A DNA stretch of 64,000 nt from contig JAGPVP010000061.1 in assembly GCA_018066965.1 (NCBI GenBank), positions 43,416 to 107,415 on the forward strand. The letters are read 5' to 3'. Position 1 is the first letter of the stretch, and every line of letters starts with the position of its first letter. The position numbers were made by a program, and so were the translations under genes. Positions 35,531-44,596 of the stretch are shown here, in pieces. The notes under the pieces are model-generated. The model was not told the DNA's origin. It made no database searches and was given only the letters and a program-made list of their open reading frames with translations. Source of the stretch: Zhongshania sp. Lineage in GTDB: Bacteria > Pseudomonadota > Gammaproteobacteria > Pseudomonadales > Spongiibacteraceae.

Positions 35531-36688
35531 CTACTGACCTTTCTTGAATTTGTAAATGTCAACTGGCTGCAACATGTCACCCATGTTGTTACCAAAGGCG
35601 TTGCGCTGATAAGTAATTACAGCAGCAAGATCCACCTCATTTAATTGACTACCAAATGCTGGCATAGCTGTACCAGGTACGCCGTTCACGACGTGATCTG
35701 TGTGCACTTTTATCGCACCAGTCGCAATAGGGCTGCCGGCAATCGCCTTACCAACACCACCTTCGCCGTTTGCACCGTGACACGCCGCGCAGCTGCTGGT
35801 GTAAACCGACTTACCGCGTTCAACCAGCTCATCCAAGGAAAAGTCTTTCGCCATCAATTCTTTAATTTCAGCCGCGGCGGCTTGCTTCTTACCTAACCAC
35901 GCTTGATATTCAGGCTCTTCAACAACATTAACCACAATCGGCATAAAGCCGTGGTTACGACCACAAAGCTCAGCACACTGACCACGGAAAACGCCGGTTT
36001 CAGTTGCTTTGGTCCATGCTTCATTGATGAATCCAGGAATGGCATCGCGCTTCACCGCTAGTGCAGGCACCCACCAAGCGTGTAACACGTCGTTAGCAGT
36101 AACCAAGAAACGTACTTTCTTGTTCACTGGAATAACAACCGGCTCATCAACTTCTAGCAAATAGTTCGAACCCTTGTCTTCTGTGTTCGCAATTTCTGCG
36201 CCATCAGTCAACAAATTCGAAAAGAAACTAACGTTGTCGCCATTCGGATTGATGTATTCGTATTTCCACTTCCACTGGTAACCGGTGATCAAAATATCAA
36301 GATCAGCGTCATCGGTGTCGTAGATTTCGATGAGTGTTTTTGTGGCTGGGATAGCCATCAACAACAAAACTAGAAATGGAACTATCGTCCAAGCAATCTC
36401 CACGCGGGTATTTTCGTGAAAAGTTGCCGGTTCCTGATGACGTTCTTTACGGTATGCGAATACCGAGTAAAACATCACGCCAAAAACCACTATGCCTGTT
36501 ACGACACAAATGTAGAAAACCCACATATGCAAATCGTAAATTTGATGACCAACCTCGGTAATACCAGGGGTCATATTGGTTTGCCAACGTGCGCCTGCTT
36601 CGGCCCATGCGCCGGCACTAAACAGGCTTAGCAGCATTAGCACAGGACTAAGCGCCAGCTTAAGCAGCCGTTTCGCTTGTAAATACAT
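35531..36688 (-). CDS. ctaC: Cytochrome c oxidase subunit II with C-terminal cytochrome c domain
   Basis: This is a 385-aa caa3-type subunit. A signal peptide (MYLQAKRLLKLALSPVLML) is followed by two helices, the CuA domain and a fused heme c domain with CAACHGANGEGG (about residues 297-308). CuA ligands are visible: His in NDVLHAWWVPAL, then GQCAELCGRNHGFM with the Cys, His and Met positions. I chose ATG 36688 because GGAGACACGGGAG lies just before it and it starts a clean signal peptide; the track start is 29 codons earlier. First gene of the structural operon. Confidence 0.95.
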   Translation of the reverse strand: MYLQAKRLLKLALSPVLMLLSLFSAGAWAEAGARWQTNMTPGITEVGHQIYDLHMWVFYICVVTGIVVFGVMFYSVFAYRKERHQEPATFHENTRVEIAWTIVPFLVLLLMAIPATKTLIEIYDTDDADLDILITGYQWKWKYEYINPNGDNVSFFSNLLTDGAEIANTEDKGSNYLLEVDEPVVIPVNKKVRFLVTANDVLHAWWVPALAVKRDAIPGFINEAWTKATETGVFRGQCAELCGRNHGFMPIVVNVVEEPEYQAWLGKKQAAAAEIKELMAKDFSLDELVERGKSVYTSSCAACHGANGEGGVGKAIAGSPIATGAIKVHTDHVVNGVPGTAMPAFGSQLNEVDLAAVITYQRNAFGNNMGDMLQPVDIYKFKKGQ

Positions 36689-37146
36689 CTCCCGTGTCTC
36701 CATGTACAGTGAATTAAGACCCCAAGACCACGCAAAGAAATGCCATGCACAAGTTTTTATCTGCTGGGGGAACACAATCGTTAAATTGAACTCTTAAACA
36801 GACACAAACAAACCCCAGTGCGAATTTATTTTAAATTCGTATTGAGATTTATTCGTAATTCGTACATCGCAAACCCATTGACGCTGCTTTGGGTGCGACA
36901 AAACGCCGCAATTATAAACCCGTTAAATGCACCAGCGCTACTCCGCTGCAGTGGAATACATAGTGTCTTTCGTAGCAATTCCCCTGCTTTTATCATATCC
37001 ACACCAGTTAAAGGGTTAATTCCCCACGCAAACCACAAGATATAGGATAAAATCTAATTTATTTTTGATCGCAAGCTCAATTATATTCGCCCTATTTCTG
37101 TGCAAGCCTGTTGAAAACTAGGCTATCTAAGCGATATCCGTTAATC
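36689..37146. other. Intergenic region upstream of the cytochrome oxidase operon and the MATE gene
   Basis: This 458-bp stretch holds the divergent starts of ctaC and the MATE transporter. The two short track ORFs inside (36818-37045 plus, 36826-37038 minus) are mirror readings without an RBS and look non-coding. Part of the region carries a palindrome and heptamer repeats (36821-36864, listed separately). No terminator or RNA fold stands out in the rest. Confidence 0.5.
36821..36864. promoter_or_regulatory. Palindrome and ATTCGTA repeats upstream of ctaC
   Basis: CGAATTTA-TTT-TAAATTCG (36821-36839) is a perfect 8-bp-arm palindrome. It is followed by three copies of the heptamer ATTCGTA, at 36835, 36851 and 36858; the last two are in tandem. 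They sit 130-180 bp upstream of ctaC, where a regulator site or promoter would be expected. No known binding motif is recognised. Confidence 0.4.
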
Positions 37147-38469
37147 ATGGCCAAAAACCAACATATTCACCACCGAATCCGAGCACTGGCTTGGCCGATG
37201 ATTCTCGCGAATTTATCCGTCCCGCTATTAGGTGTAGTAGACACTGCGATTCTTGGCCACCTCGGTGATAGCCGTTATTTGAGCGCGGTCGCCATTAGCA
37301 GTAGCTTACTCGCGTTCTTATATTGGGGCTTTGGCTTTTTACGCATGGGCACTACCGGTGCCAGCGCGCAGGCACATGTCAACACCAATGCAAGTACGGG
37401 ATTGCTAATTAAGGCCCTCGCCTTAAGCACCCTTATCGCGCTTTTTGTCTTTCTCGCTGGATATCCCTTAAGCGACCTTGGCCTGTCGCTAATGAACGCC
37501 GACGATACCCTACAGCCCATTGCCCGCAGCTACCTCCATATTCGCCTATACAGCGCACCAGCGGTACTTGGCACCTATGTGGTTGTGGGTTGGCTTATTG
37601 GCCAACAACAAACCCGCTGGCCACTCGCGATCGCGGTGCTAACAAACGTCCTCAATATTGCCTTGGATTTTGTGCTGGTTATCAAACTAAATCTGCACAG
37701 CGACGGCGCGGCGATAGCCAGTGTAATTAGTGAGTATTGCGGCCTCGGCGTGGCACTGTGGTCTGTGCGCGCACCCATCCGGCAAGTGATTACACTAGGC
37801 CTCAGACATGCGTGGTCGTACGGCCCCAGTCTTAAACAATTACTCAGCAGTAACGTCCAGCTCTTTGTCCGCACTGCCGCATTACTATTTAGCTTCGCTT
37901 TTTTCACCGCCCAAAGTGCCGCCATAGGCCAAGATCAACTGGCCGCCAATGCCATATTGCTGCAACTTATGATGATTAGCGCATACGGTTTAGACGGTTT
38001 TGCCCACGCGGCCGAAGCGCTGGTAGGGGAGGCCTATAGCCGTAAAAATCGCGCTCTGCTTGTTTCTACCTGCCGCGCTTGCGCCAAATATTGCGCCGTT
38101 ACCGCGATATTGGTGAGCGCCGCACTATTTCTACTCAAATCACCCATCATCAGCCTCATGACTGATTTACCCGCTGTTCGCCTCTTAAGCAGCGAATATT
38201 ACACTTGGCTAATATGGCTACCACTGCTATGCGCACCCAGCTATTTGCTAGATGGCATTTACATTGGCGCACTCAAAACCCAGGCGATGCAATGGAGCAT
38301 GCTTTTCTGCGTCGGCCTTATTTATCTACCCCTGTGGGCTGCCACACAACACTGGGGCAACAACGGGCTCTGGTTTGCATTCAGCATGTTCAACCTTGCC
38401 CGCGGAATCAGTCTTGCACTGCTGCTGCCGCCGCGCTACGTTTTAAATGCCCCTCGGCACCAAGCGTAA
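37147..38469 (+). CDS. MATE family efflux transporter (DinF-like)
   Basis: This 440-aa protein has twelve hydrophobic helices. The N-terminus (ALAWPMILANLSVPLLGVVDTAILGHLGD) is the typical MATE first-helix signature with the conserved Pro and VDTA segment, closest in style to DinF. Such carriers export organic cations or toxic compounds with H+ or Na+; the substrate is unknown. I chose ATG 37147, not the TTG 12 codons upstream. It stands alone. The second half repeats the pattern (DGFAHAAEALVGEAYSR). Confidence 0.92.
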   Translation: MAKNQHIHHRIRALAWPMILANLSVPLLGVVDTAILGHLGDSRYLSAVAISSSLLAFLYWGFGFLRMGTTGASAQAHVNTNASTGLLIKALALSTLIALFVFLAGYPLSDLGLSLMNADDTLQPIARSYLHIRLYSAPAVLGTYVVVGWLIGQQQTRWPLAIAVLTNVLNIALDFVLVIKLNLHSDGAAIASVISEYCGLGVALWSVRAPIRQVITLGLRHAWSYGPSLKQLLSSNVQLFVRTAALLFSFAFFTAQSAAIGQDQLAANAILLQLMMISAYGLDGFAHAAEALVGEAYSRKNRALLVSTCRACAKYCAVTAILVSAALFLLKSPIISLMTDLPAVRLLSSEYYTWLIWLPLLCAPSYLLDGIYIGALKTQAMQWSMLFCVGLIYLPLWAATQHWGNNGLWFAFSMFNLARGISLALLLPPRYVLNAPRHQA

Positions 38470-38690
38470 AGTTCGCTACTACCGGTAACATATCAAGATG
38501 GCACCAACGGGATTCATTGCCATATATGTGACAAACAGCCGCTATCACCATATATAACAATCAAACCACCAATCTAATAACAATTGATTTAAGCGCGAAT
38601 TTCGGTAACAATGTTTGTGTATATAGGTATCAATACCTGTCCCTTGATCTCTCCACACCTTTCTATGTCATTTTCTAAGAGGTATGACTA

Positions 38691-39017
38691 ATGAAGAAGT
38701 CTACGTATTTACTCGCCAGTTTATTGCTGTGCCTGATCAGCACCAGCGTATTCGCCGACTGTGCTGCGCGCGCCGTTTACCGCGCCCCAGAAATTCCTGA
38801 ATTAAGTGAAACTAGCTATGAGCAGGTTGCCCAGCTAGAACAAGACGTGCAGTTTTACATTAAAGATGCCGACCAACGGCTGCTAGAGTGCGAAAACAAG
38901 TCTTCGCCACTTGCCTACAATTTTGCCATTGGTCGCATGGAAAGAGTCGCCAAGGCATACAACGAATTAGCCGAGTTTTATAATCGCGCTACGGTTGCGT
39001 CTATCTATGCTCGTTAA
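38691..39017 (+). CDS. Small secreted protein of unknown function (108 aa)
   Basis: A clear signal peptide (MKKSTYLLASLLLCLISTSVFA) is followed by a mature protein of about 86 residues with two or three predicted helices and two cysteines (DCAARAV and LLECENK) that could form a disulfide. An AGAGG RBS is present in the leader. I recognise no family. It converges with the DinB-like gene, whose stop is only 1 bp away. The leader contains AGGTAT-CA-ATACCT at 38625-38638, possibly a regulator site. Confidence 0.8.
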   Translation: MKKSTYLLASLLLCLISTSVFADCAARAVYRAPEIPELSETSYEQVAQLEQDVQFYIKDADQRLLECENKSSPLAYNFAIGRMERVAKAYNELAEFYNRATVASIYAR

Positions 39018-39018
39018 T

Positions 39019-39588
39019 TTAGTCGACAACATTATCACTCTCTGCGCTGAGTGGTAGCTCCTCGATCCACAGTAATAAATCGGTAACACCCACATCCACA
39101 CCCTGCTGACTAAGCAGGGTGGTAACCTGCCCACGGTGATGGCTCTGATGATTAAAGAAGTGCTGTAGCACTAAGCCAAAGGGCTTACAAAAATTATGGC
39201 CCTTGCTGTTTTTATACCTCAACGGACGATCAAATCCCGCCTCATCTAAGGCCTCAGTCCACCGGCATATCTCTGCATCAAGTATGCGCCGAGCGCGAAA
39301 CAGGGCCGTAAAATCCTCGTATAGCACTTGATTCAAGGCCGTAGGGCTTGTCATTGTTGCAACCGCGGATAAACAGCCAGCCGCCGCAAACGGCCGCTTA
39401 GCAAAACGCTGCAGCCACATAGTGTCAGCCACATACACGTGATTTAGGGTTCCCAAAATCGACTGAAAAAACGCACCGACATTGCTCGCCAATTGCTCCT
39501 CACTCAAGCTTGCCGCCGCCGCATAAAGCCGCTGGTTCATATCTCGGTTATAACGCCCCATCAAAGCAAACTGCTGCTGACGCCCCAT
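39019..39588 (-). CDS. DinB family protein
   Basis: This 189-aa protein of the DinB/YfiT-like four-helix-bundle superfamily was assigned ATG 39588 (MGRQQQFALM), which has GGAG 9 nt upstream. Three histidines for the usual metal site are visible: HVYVADTMW (about residue 50), and QHFFNHQSHHRGQV (about 140-150). Proteins of this group act as metal-dependent thiol transferases or hydrolases, and many are damage-inducible. The substrate here is unknown. Confidence 0.88.
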   Translation of the reverse strand: MGRQQQFALMGRYNRDMNQRLYAAAASLSEEQLASNVGAFFQSILGTLNHVYVADTMWLQRFAKRPFAAAGCLSAVATMTSPTALNQVLYEDFTALFRARRILDAEICRWTEALDEAGFDRPLRYKNSKGHNFCKPFGLVLQHFFNHQSHHRGQVTTLLSQQGVDVGVTDLLLWIEELPLSAESDNVVD

Positions 39589-39657
39589 TCTTTCTACTCC
39601 ACACAGCCAATACACGGTCTACGCCGCTCCAGACCAGTCGCTAAACTGACCCGCCCT

Positions 39658-40554
39658 TTAACACACCAAATTTTCAGTTGCGGCTTTTATCAGCTGCTCA
39701 CAGCGTAGCGCCGCAGCGCCGGCAAGATCCCGGTTAGGCAAAATCAAAAACAAATCCGCGTAACGCGCACCCCCCTCAATCATGGGTAGCGGCACAATGT
39801 CACCACTATCTAATTCACGCCGCATCGCCATTTCCGGTAACCATGCGAAGCCTAGCCCTCTCGCCACCGCGCTGATCGATGTTTCCATGCGGCTCACCGT
39901 TAAACGCTGCGCGGCCTCTAACCAACCGGCATCACGTTGCCGACGCACGCCGGAGTCCCGAACAACAACCTGACGAAACGATCGCAAGTCACGATAGTCT
40001 AGCTCGCGATTTAACTTATGCAGGGGGTGGTCGCGATGGGCCACCGCAATAAACTTCACTCGCAAAATGTGATCTCCCAAAAAACCCGGCGGTACAATAC
40101 CGGTAACAGCAACGTCGCAGCGACGCTCTAAAAGGGCCTCTTCGGCACCGCTCAGTACTGTTTCAACGCATTCGATGCGGGTATCTGGACAGTTTTTGCT
40201 CAGATCGGCCAAGCAATCCAACATCAACTGGCTAGGAAATAGCGTATCGCATACTATGCGCAGCTGCGGCTCCCAGCCCGCGGCAACCGACTTGGCAGAC
40301 TTCTCTAAGCGCAGCGCCTCATCGATCAGCGCACGACCTCGGCGATAGAGCATTTGCCCCACCTCGGTTAATTCAGACTTTCGGCCACGTATCTCAAAAA
40401 CCTTGACCCCAAGCTGCTCCTCCATTTTTTGAATGGTATAGGTCACAGCCGACTGGCTTTTGTGCAAAACCTCAGCAGCGCGAGCATAACTACCCTCATC
40501 CACAACCGCCAAAAAACAGTACCACTGCTCAAGATTTGTCCTAGGGCCCGACAT
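39658..40554 (-). CDS. LysR-family transcriptional regulator
   Basis: This 298-aa regulator has an N-terminal winged helix (about residues 10-66: YARAAEVLHKSQSAVTYTIQKMEEQLG) and a C-terminal effector-binding domain. It is divergent from the azoreductase gene with a 104-bp gap, the usual arrangement in which a LysR protein controls its neighbour. I chose ATG 40554 over the TTG three codons earlier. The effector is unknown; quinones or oxidants would fit the target genes. Confidence 0.93.
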   Translation of the reverse strand: MSGPRTNLEQWYCFLAVVDEGSYARAAEVLHKSQSAVTYTIQKMEEQLGVKVFEIRGRKSELTEVGQMLYRRGRALIDEALRLEKSAKSVAAGWEPQLRIVCDTLFPSQLMLDCLADLSKNCPDTRIECVETVLSGAEEALLERRCDVAVTGIVPPGFLGDHILRVKFIAVAHRDHPLHKLNRELDYRDLRSFRQVVVRDSGVRRQRDAGWLEAAQRLTVSRMETSISAVARGLGFAWLPEMAMRRELDSGDIVPLPMIEGGARYADLFLILPNRDLAGAAALRCEQLIKAATENLVC

Positions 40555-40571
40555 ATAGATCAACTTTACTG

Positions 40572-40586
40572 ATTGTTAATGTCAAT
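40572..40586. promoter_or_regulatory. LysR-type box between the regulator and azoR
   Basis: ATTG-TTAATGT-CAAT is a 15-bp dyad that fits the LysR T-N11-A rule. It is placed 18 bp before the regulator start and about 73 bp before azoR, where an autoregulatory/activator site is expected. Confidence 0.6.
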
Positions 40587-40658
40587 AAATTGCGCTTTTT
40601 AAACAATTTTATCAATAGTTTAATAACAACATCGACTACCGTAAATCAGGAGCACACC

Positions 40659-41261
40659 ATGACCAACATTCTTCATATTAATAGCAGCCTATTCGGAGAA
40701 GGCGGCAAATCCAGCCAGATGGCGAATGATTTTATTCAGGCATTGCGCAGCAAACTAGACAGCTCAGCGCTGGTATCCCGCGATTTACACGCCAACCCAC
40801 TGCCTCATTTAGACGGTGAGCGCTTTACCGCCTTTGTAACACCAGCGAACGATCGAAACGCTGCCCAAAAAAGTATTGTGGCGGAGTCAGATGTGCTGAT
40901 AAATGAATTGCGCGACGCCGATATCATCGTACTCGGCATACCGCTTTACAACCTTGGCGTGCCATCAACGTTTAAAGCTTATATCGATCATATCGCCCGC
41001 GCTGGCGAAACCTTTCGCTATACCGCTAATGGCCCAGAGGGCTTGTTAAGCAACAAAAAAGTGTACGTCTTTGCAGCCCGTGGTGGTCAATACAAAGACA
41101 CCCCACTGGACACGCAAACTCCGTATTTGCGCCACATTTTAGGCTTAATGGGTATCAGCGATATCGAGTTTGTTTACGCAGAAGGCTTGAATATGGGACC
41201 AGACGTTGCCGACAAAGCACTGGCTGACGCCCGTAAGCAACTGCTTGAAAAGGCTGCCTGA
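40659..41261 (+). CDS. azoR: FMN-dependent NADH:quinone reductase / azoreductase
   Basis: This 200-aa flavodoxin-like enzyme reduces quinones and azo dyes with NADH. I chose ATG 40659 (MTNILHINSSLFGEGGKSSQMA) with CAGGAG upstream. FMN-binding parts are visible: the N-terminal SSLFGEGGKSSQ loop, GIPLYNLGVPSTFKAYIDHIARAGETF in the middle and VFAARGGQYKDTPLDTQ near residue 145. Its likely job is detoxification of quinones. It is probably followed in the same transcript by the pirin gene (39-bp gap). Confidence 0.95.
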   Translation: MTNILHINSSLFGEGGKSSQMANDFIQALRSKLDSSALVSRDLHANPLPHLDGERFTAFVTPANDRNAAQKSIVAESDVLINELRDADIIVLGIPLYNLGVPSTFKAYIDHIARAGETFRYTANGPEGLLSNKKVYVFAARGGQYKDTPLDTQTPYLRHILGLMGISDIEFVYAEGLNMGPDVADKALADARKQLLEKAA

Positions 41262-41300
41262 AAACTCAGTAAACAACTTTCATTCAATGGGAGAACGATC

Positions 41301-42164
41301 ATGACGACTCGCACAGTGACACGTATTATTCCTGCCCAGGCAACGTCTGACGGTGCTGGCGTCAAACTAAAGCGCAGCTTGGGGCAATCCAATGCCGCTC
41401 GTCATGACCCATTTCTGATGCTAGACGAATTTTTTTCTGACCAGCCCGCGGACTATCTGGCCGGCTTTCCCTCGCATCCGCATCGCGGTTTTGAAACCGT
41501 GACCTATATGCTTGAAGGCCATATGCTCCACGAAGATCATCTTGGCAACAAAGGCCATCTTCGCGATGGTGGCGTACAGTGGATGACGGCCGGGCGAGGC
41601 GTTATTCACTCTGAAATGCCGCAGCAAGAAGCAGGGCGCATGCGCGGTTTTCAGCTGTGGATAAACCTGCCTGCCGCAGAAAAAATGCGGCCAGCGAGCT
41701 ACCAAGACATCTCTGCCGAGAGCATTCCCCGCTTAAAACTAAGCGAGCACAGCGAAGCCATATTGATCGCTGGACGAAGCAATATTAACGGCGCAGCAGC
41801 CATTGGCTACATCAACGGCAGTGACGGTCGGCCGCTAAGCACCGATCCCGTTTATATTGACTTGCGTTTAGCCGCAGGAGAGGGCGCCGAGATCAAGCTA
41901 CCGAAAGATCATAATGCTTTGGTGTATGTATACGAAGGCGACGCACTTATTGCCGATACGCAAATTGCCAACAATAGCAGCGCCTTACTTAGCCTTGGCG
42001 AGCGGCTAACCCTAACCTCACCGGCGGGGGCAAAGCTGCTTATTTTGGCGGCTAAGCCAATTGACGAACCCATCGTTCAATACGGACCCTTTGTTATGAA
42101 CACCAACGAAGAGATTGAACAAGCGCTGGTTGACTATCGCGACGGTGTTCTCACCAGCGCCTAA
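41301..42164 (+). CDS. Pirin family protein
   Basis: This 287-aa bicupin protein carries the N-terminal metal-site motif PSHPHRGFETVTYMLEG and DGGVQWMTAGRGVIHSEMP (three His and one Glu, about residues 54-117). Bacterial pirins such as YhhW show quercetin 2,3-dioxygenase activity and act in redox-related processes; the substrate here is unknown. GGGAGAA precedes the ATG. Together with azoR and the LysR regulator it forms a likely stress-response unit. A hairpin follows. Confidence 0.94.
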   Translation: MTTRTVTRIIPAQATSDGAGVKLKRSLGQSNAARHDPFLMLDEFFSDQPADYLAGFPSHPHRGFETVTYMLEGHMLHEDHLGNKGHLRDGGVQWMTAGRGVIHSEMPQQEAGRMRGFQLWINLPAAEKMRPASYQDISAESIPRLKLSEHSEAILIAGRSNINGAAAIGYINGSDGRPLSTDPVYIDLRLAAGEGAEIKLPKDHNALVYVYEGDALIADTQIANNSSALLSLGERLTLTSPAGAKLLILAAKPIDEPIVQYGPFVMNTNEEIEQALVDYRDGVLTSA

Positions 42165-42189
42165 GACCAGATCCTTCTCCAGCCCTAAG

Positions 42190-42221
42190 CACACTGACTC
42201 GCGTATTCGCGGCTCGGTGTG
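42190..42221 (+). terminator. Probable terminator after pirin gene
   Basis: CACACTGACTCGCG-TATT-CGCGGCTCGGTGTG forms a long stem with few mismatches, followed by TTT. It lies 26 bp after the pirin stop. The short T-run makes it a modest terminator. Confidence 0.6.
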
Positions 42222-42372
42222 TTTACCTCGCCCACTGAACGTCTATTTGGCCAACACCAAATATCAACGCAGGCTTTCTTAGTAATCCGGTGTACTCTAG
42301 TAGATAGAACAAACTCACCAAGACAGCCACATCAATAGCTAAAACCTTCTGTTTTAATCAGGAACATTATAT

Positions 42373-42402
42373 TTACGCTATAGATTCAAGCGCGATATAG
42401 TA
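42373..42402 (+). promoter_or_regulatory. Candidate sigma-70 promoter of the CBS gene
   Basis: TTTACG (42373-42378) and TATAGT (42397-42402) are separated by 18 bp and end 27 bp before the ATG of the CBS protein. The fit is moderate. Confidence 0.35.
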
Positions 42403-42428
42403 AGGCATTGGCACTACCGGAGTAATGT

Positions 42429-42854
42429 ATGACGACATCAATGCTAGTGCGCGACGTAATGACCTCGCCGTCGCCGTTTGTAAAACAGGGCTCGGACCTG
42501 GGCGAAGTAGTAAAAACTCTACTTAAACATGGCGTTTTTGGCCTTCCCGTCATCGACAACCAACATCAATTAGTTGGCTTTGTATCCGAGCAAGACTGCA
42601 TTCACTCGGTACTCGTCAGCAGCTATCACTGCGAAGGATCGCCGGTCGTGGACGACGTCATGAGCAGAGACGTATTAGCCGTAGAAGCAGATTCATCTAT
42701 CATCGATCTCGCGCAAAAAATGGGTAAAAACAAACCCAAATCTTACCCCGTAACAGAGGACGGTAAATTGATCGGCCTTGTTACCCGCAGCGCGATCTTA
42801 GAATCTCTCTGGGAAAATCGCACCACCTGTGACGTGCCCAACGACAAACTGTAA
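42429..42854 (+). CDS. CBS-domain pair protein
   Basis: This 141-aa protein consists almost only of two CBS domains in tandem (VRDVMTSPSPFVKQGSDLGEVV... and VDDVMSRDVLAVEADSSIIDLA...), each with its GLPVIDNQHQLVGFV or YPVTEDGKLIGLV strand. CBS pairs bind adenine nucleotides and regulate partners. The partner is not obvious from context, as the gene stands alone. GGAG before ATG. Confidence 0.93.
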   Translation: MTTSMLVRDVMTSPSPFVKQGSDLGEVVKTLLKHGVFGLPVIDNQHQLVGFVSEQDCIHSVLVSSYHCEGSPVVDDVMSRDVLAVEADSSIIDLAQKMGKNKPKSYPVTEDGKLIGLVTRSAILESLWENRTTCDVPNDKL

Positions 42855-42926
42855 AACGCGACCTAACATCTGCCTACAAAATTTTGGCAGATGTTATCTG
42901 CATAACGATTTTAAAGGTATGCATCA

Positions 42927-43787
42927 ATGAAGCGCTCACCCCAAACGGGTTTGGTTTTCTGTATTTTTTTCTTCTGTCTCGTCTATGCAGCAACATCGCA
43001 CGCAAAAACCCTGACAGATATTTCTTACGGCGACACCAAAGAGCAGAAGTTCGATGTTTATCTACCCGACAAATCAGCAAGCAGCCCCATCCTGTTTATG
43101 GTTCACGGCGGCGCGTGGCGAATTGGCGACAAAGCTAATCGCAGCGTGGTTAACGCCAAAGTTGCTCGCTGGGTTAAAGCGGGGTGGATTTTCATTTCGG
43201 TTAACTACCGTATGCTGCCAAAATCCGAGCCCTATCAACAAGCAGGCGATGTCGCCAAAGCCTTGGCATATGTCCAAACCCATAGCGCCGAATGGGGTGG
43301 CGACAGCAGCAAAATAATCACTATGGGGCACTCCGCTGGCGCCCATCTATTATCGCTGGTATTAACTGATCCAAACCTGTCCGGCGCCGCTGTGTTTGCC
43401 AACATTAAAGGTGGCATTCTACTAGACAGCGCGGCCTTAGATGTCAGCCGTATTATGAATCAAAAGCATGCAAAACTTTACGACCGCGCCTTCGGCGACG
43501 CCCCCAATAATTGGCTTAAAAACTCCGCTATAGAACACCTCCACAGCAAAGTAAAACCACTTTTATTAGTATGCTCAACACGTCGTGAAGATAGCTGCTT
43601 ACAAACTAAAGCTTTTGCTGAAAAAGCACAGCGTTTAGGTGTAACCGCCCAGCAGCTCGGCGTAGATTTATCTCATCTGCAAATAAACGCCAATCTCGGT
43701 GACGATTCACTTTACACTTATCAAGTTGAAGATTTTATTCGCAGCTTAGATCCACGCTTCGAGCCATTTTTACCACCAGCACTTTAG
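42927..43787 (+). CDS. Exported alpha/beta hydrolase (esterase-like)
   Basis: This 286-aa protein has a signal peptide (about residues 1-26, ending TSHAKT), so it is periplasmic or secreted. The oxyanion motif MVHGGAWRIGDK (about residues 58-69) is of the HSL/BD-FAE esterase type, and the nucleophile elbow is ITMGHSAGAHLLS. The Asp and His of the triad probably lie in the C-terminal third (RREDSC and SHLQIN). The substrate is unknown; short-chain esters are plausible. AAAGG RBS before ATG. Followed closely by the ZIP-like gene (16 bp). Confidence 0.9.
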   Translation: MKRSPQTGLVFCIFFFCLVYAATSHAKTLTDISYGDTKEQKFDVYLPDKSASSPILFMVHGGAWRIGDKANRSVVNAKVARWVKAGWIFISVNYRMLPKSEPYQQAGDVAKALAYVQTHSAEWGGDSSKIITMGHSAGAHLLSLVLTDPNLSGAAVFANIKGGILLDSAALDVSRIMNQKHAKLYDRAFGDAPNNWLKNSAIEHLHSKVKPLLLVCSTRREDSCLQTKAFAEKAQRLGVTAQQLGVDLSHLQINANLGDDSLYTYQVEDFIRSLDPRFEPFLPPAL

Positions 43788-43803
43788 GAAATAAAAATAA
43801 TAT

Positions 43804-44520
43804 ATGCACGGCATATTAAATATTATTCTACTCACCGCCGCAGCCGGTGCCTGCATTCCTATTGGCGGCCTTATTGCCAGCCAAACCCGAATTCAACGAC
43901 ACTGGTTAGATGAAGAATTCCGCCACTCTATTATTGCGTTAGGTGCCGGCATTTTACTCGGCGCGGTCGCGATTGTATTAGTGCCCGACGCACTAGAACA
44001 TATGCATCATTCACCTTGGGCCATTGGCTTGCTACTCAGTGGCGGCGTTATTTTTTATTGGCTGGAAAAATATTTAGATCTTCACCGCCACTCAGCCCCC
44101 CAGCTAACCGGCATGTTATTAGATTATGTACCCGAATCACTCGCGCTCGGCGGCATTGCTGCCAGCGGTGCCGATAGCACACTATTACTTGCGGTGCTCA
44201 TTGGTCTACAAAATTTACCGGAGGGCTTTAATGCATTTAAAGAACTCACCGACACCGGAAAATCGCCAAAAAAAGTTTTACTTCTCATGTTCGCACTAGT
44301 GCCACTTGGCCCACTTTTCGGTTTTGCCGGCTATAGCACCTTAGGTGATCAACACGGCGTTCTTGGCGGTATTATGTTGCTTGCCAGCGGCGGAATTTTA
44401 TACCTTATTTTTCAAGACATTGCGCCGCAAATACCCATTCGCAAACACCGTCGCCCAGCACTTGGGGCCGTTATCGGTTTTGCTATCGCCATGCTCGGTA
44501 CAGTACTTAGCCAATATTAA
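43804..44520 (+). CDS. ZIP-like metal transporter family protein
   Basis: This 238-aa protein has eight hydrophobic helices in the ZIP layout, with an early HMHHSP loop (about residues 66-71). The helix IV and V metal sites are modified: where most ZIPs have HNxPEG and HExPEG, this one reads DYVPESLALGG and QNLPEGFNAF. The central acids are retained but several His/Asn ligands differ, so substrate may be atypical. It is 16 bp behind the hydrolase gene, in a likely operon. A zinc or iron role is only by family. Confidence 0.8.
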   Translation: MHGILNIILLTAAAGACIPIGGLIASQTRIQRHWLDEEFRHSIIALGAGILLGAVAIVLVPDALEHMHHSPWAIGLLLSGGVIFYWLEKYLDLHRHSAPQLTGMLLDYVPESLALGGIAASGADSTLLLAVLIGLQNLPEGFNAFKELTDTGKSPKKVLLLMFALVPLGPLFGFAGYSTLGDQHGVLGGIMLLASGGILYLIFQDIAPQIPIRKHRRPALGAVIGFAIAMLGTVLSQY

Positions 44521-44596
44521 GATGCTGCGTGCATACCCGCCAAGCGAGCCATCCGGTACACTTCGCCAGCCCAATCATTTTATAGGTCCTCTTTAT

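Noticed and set aside
36818-37045. 75-aa ORF in the ctaC-MATE gap, and its minus-strand mirror at 36826-37038
   Set aside because: Both strands are open over the same stretch, no RBS, and overlaps AT-rich repeats; composition is not gene-like.
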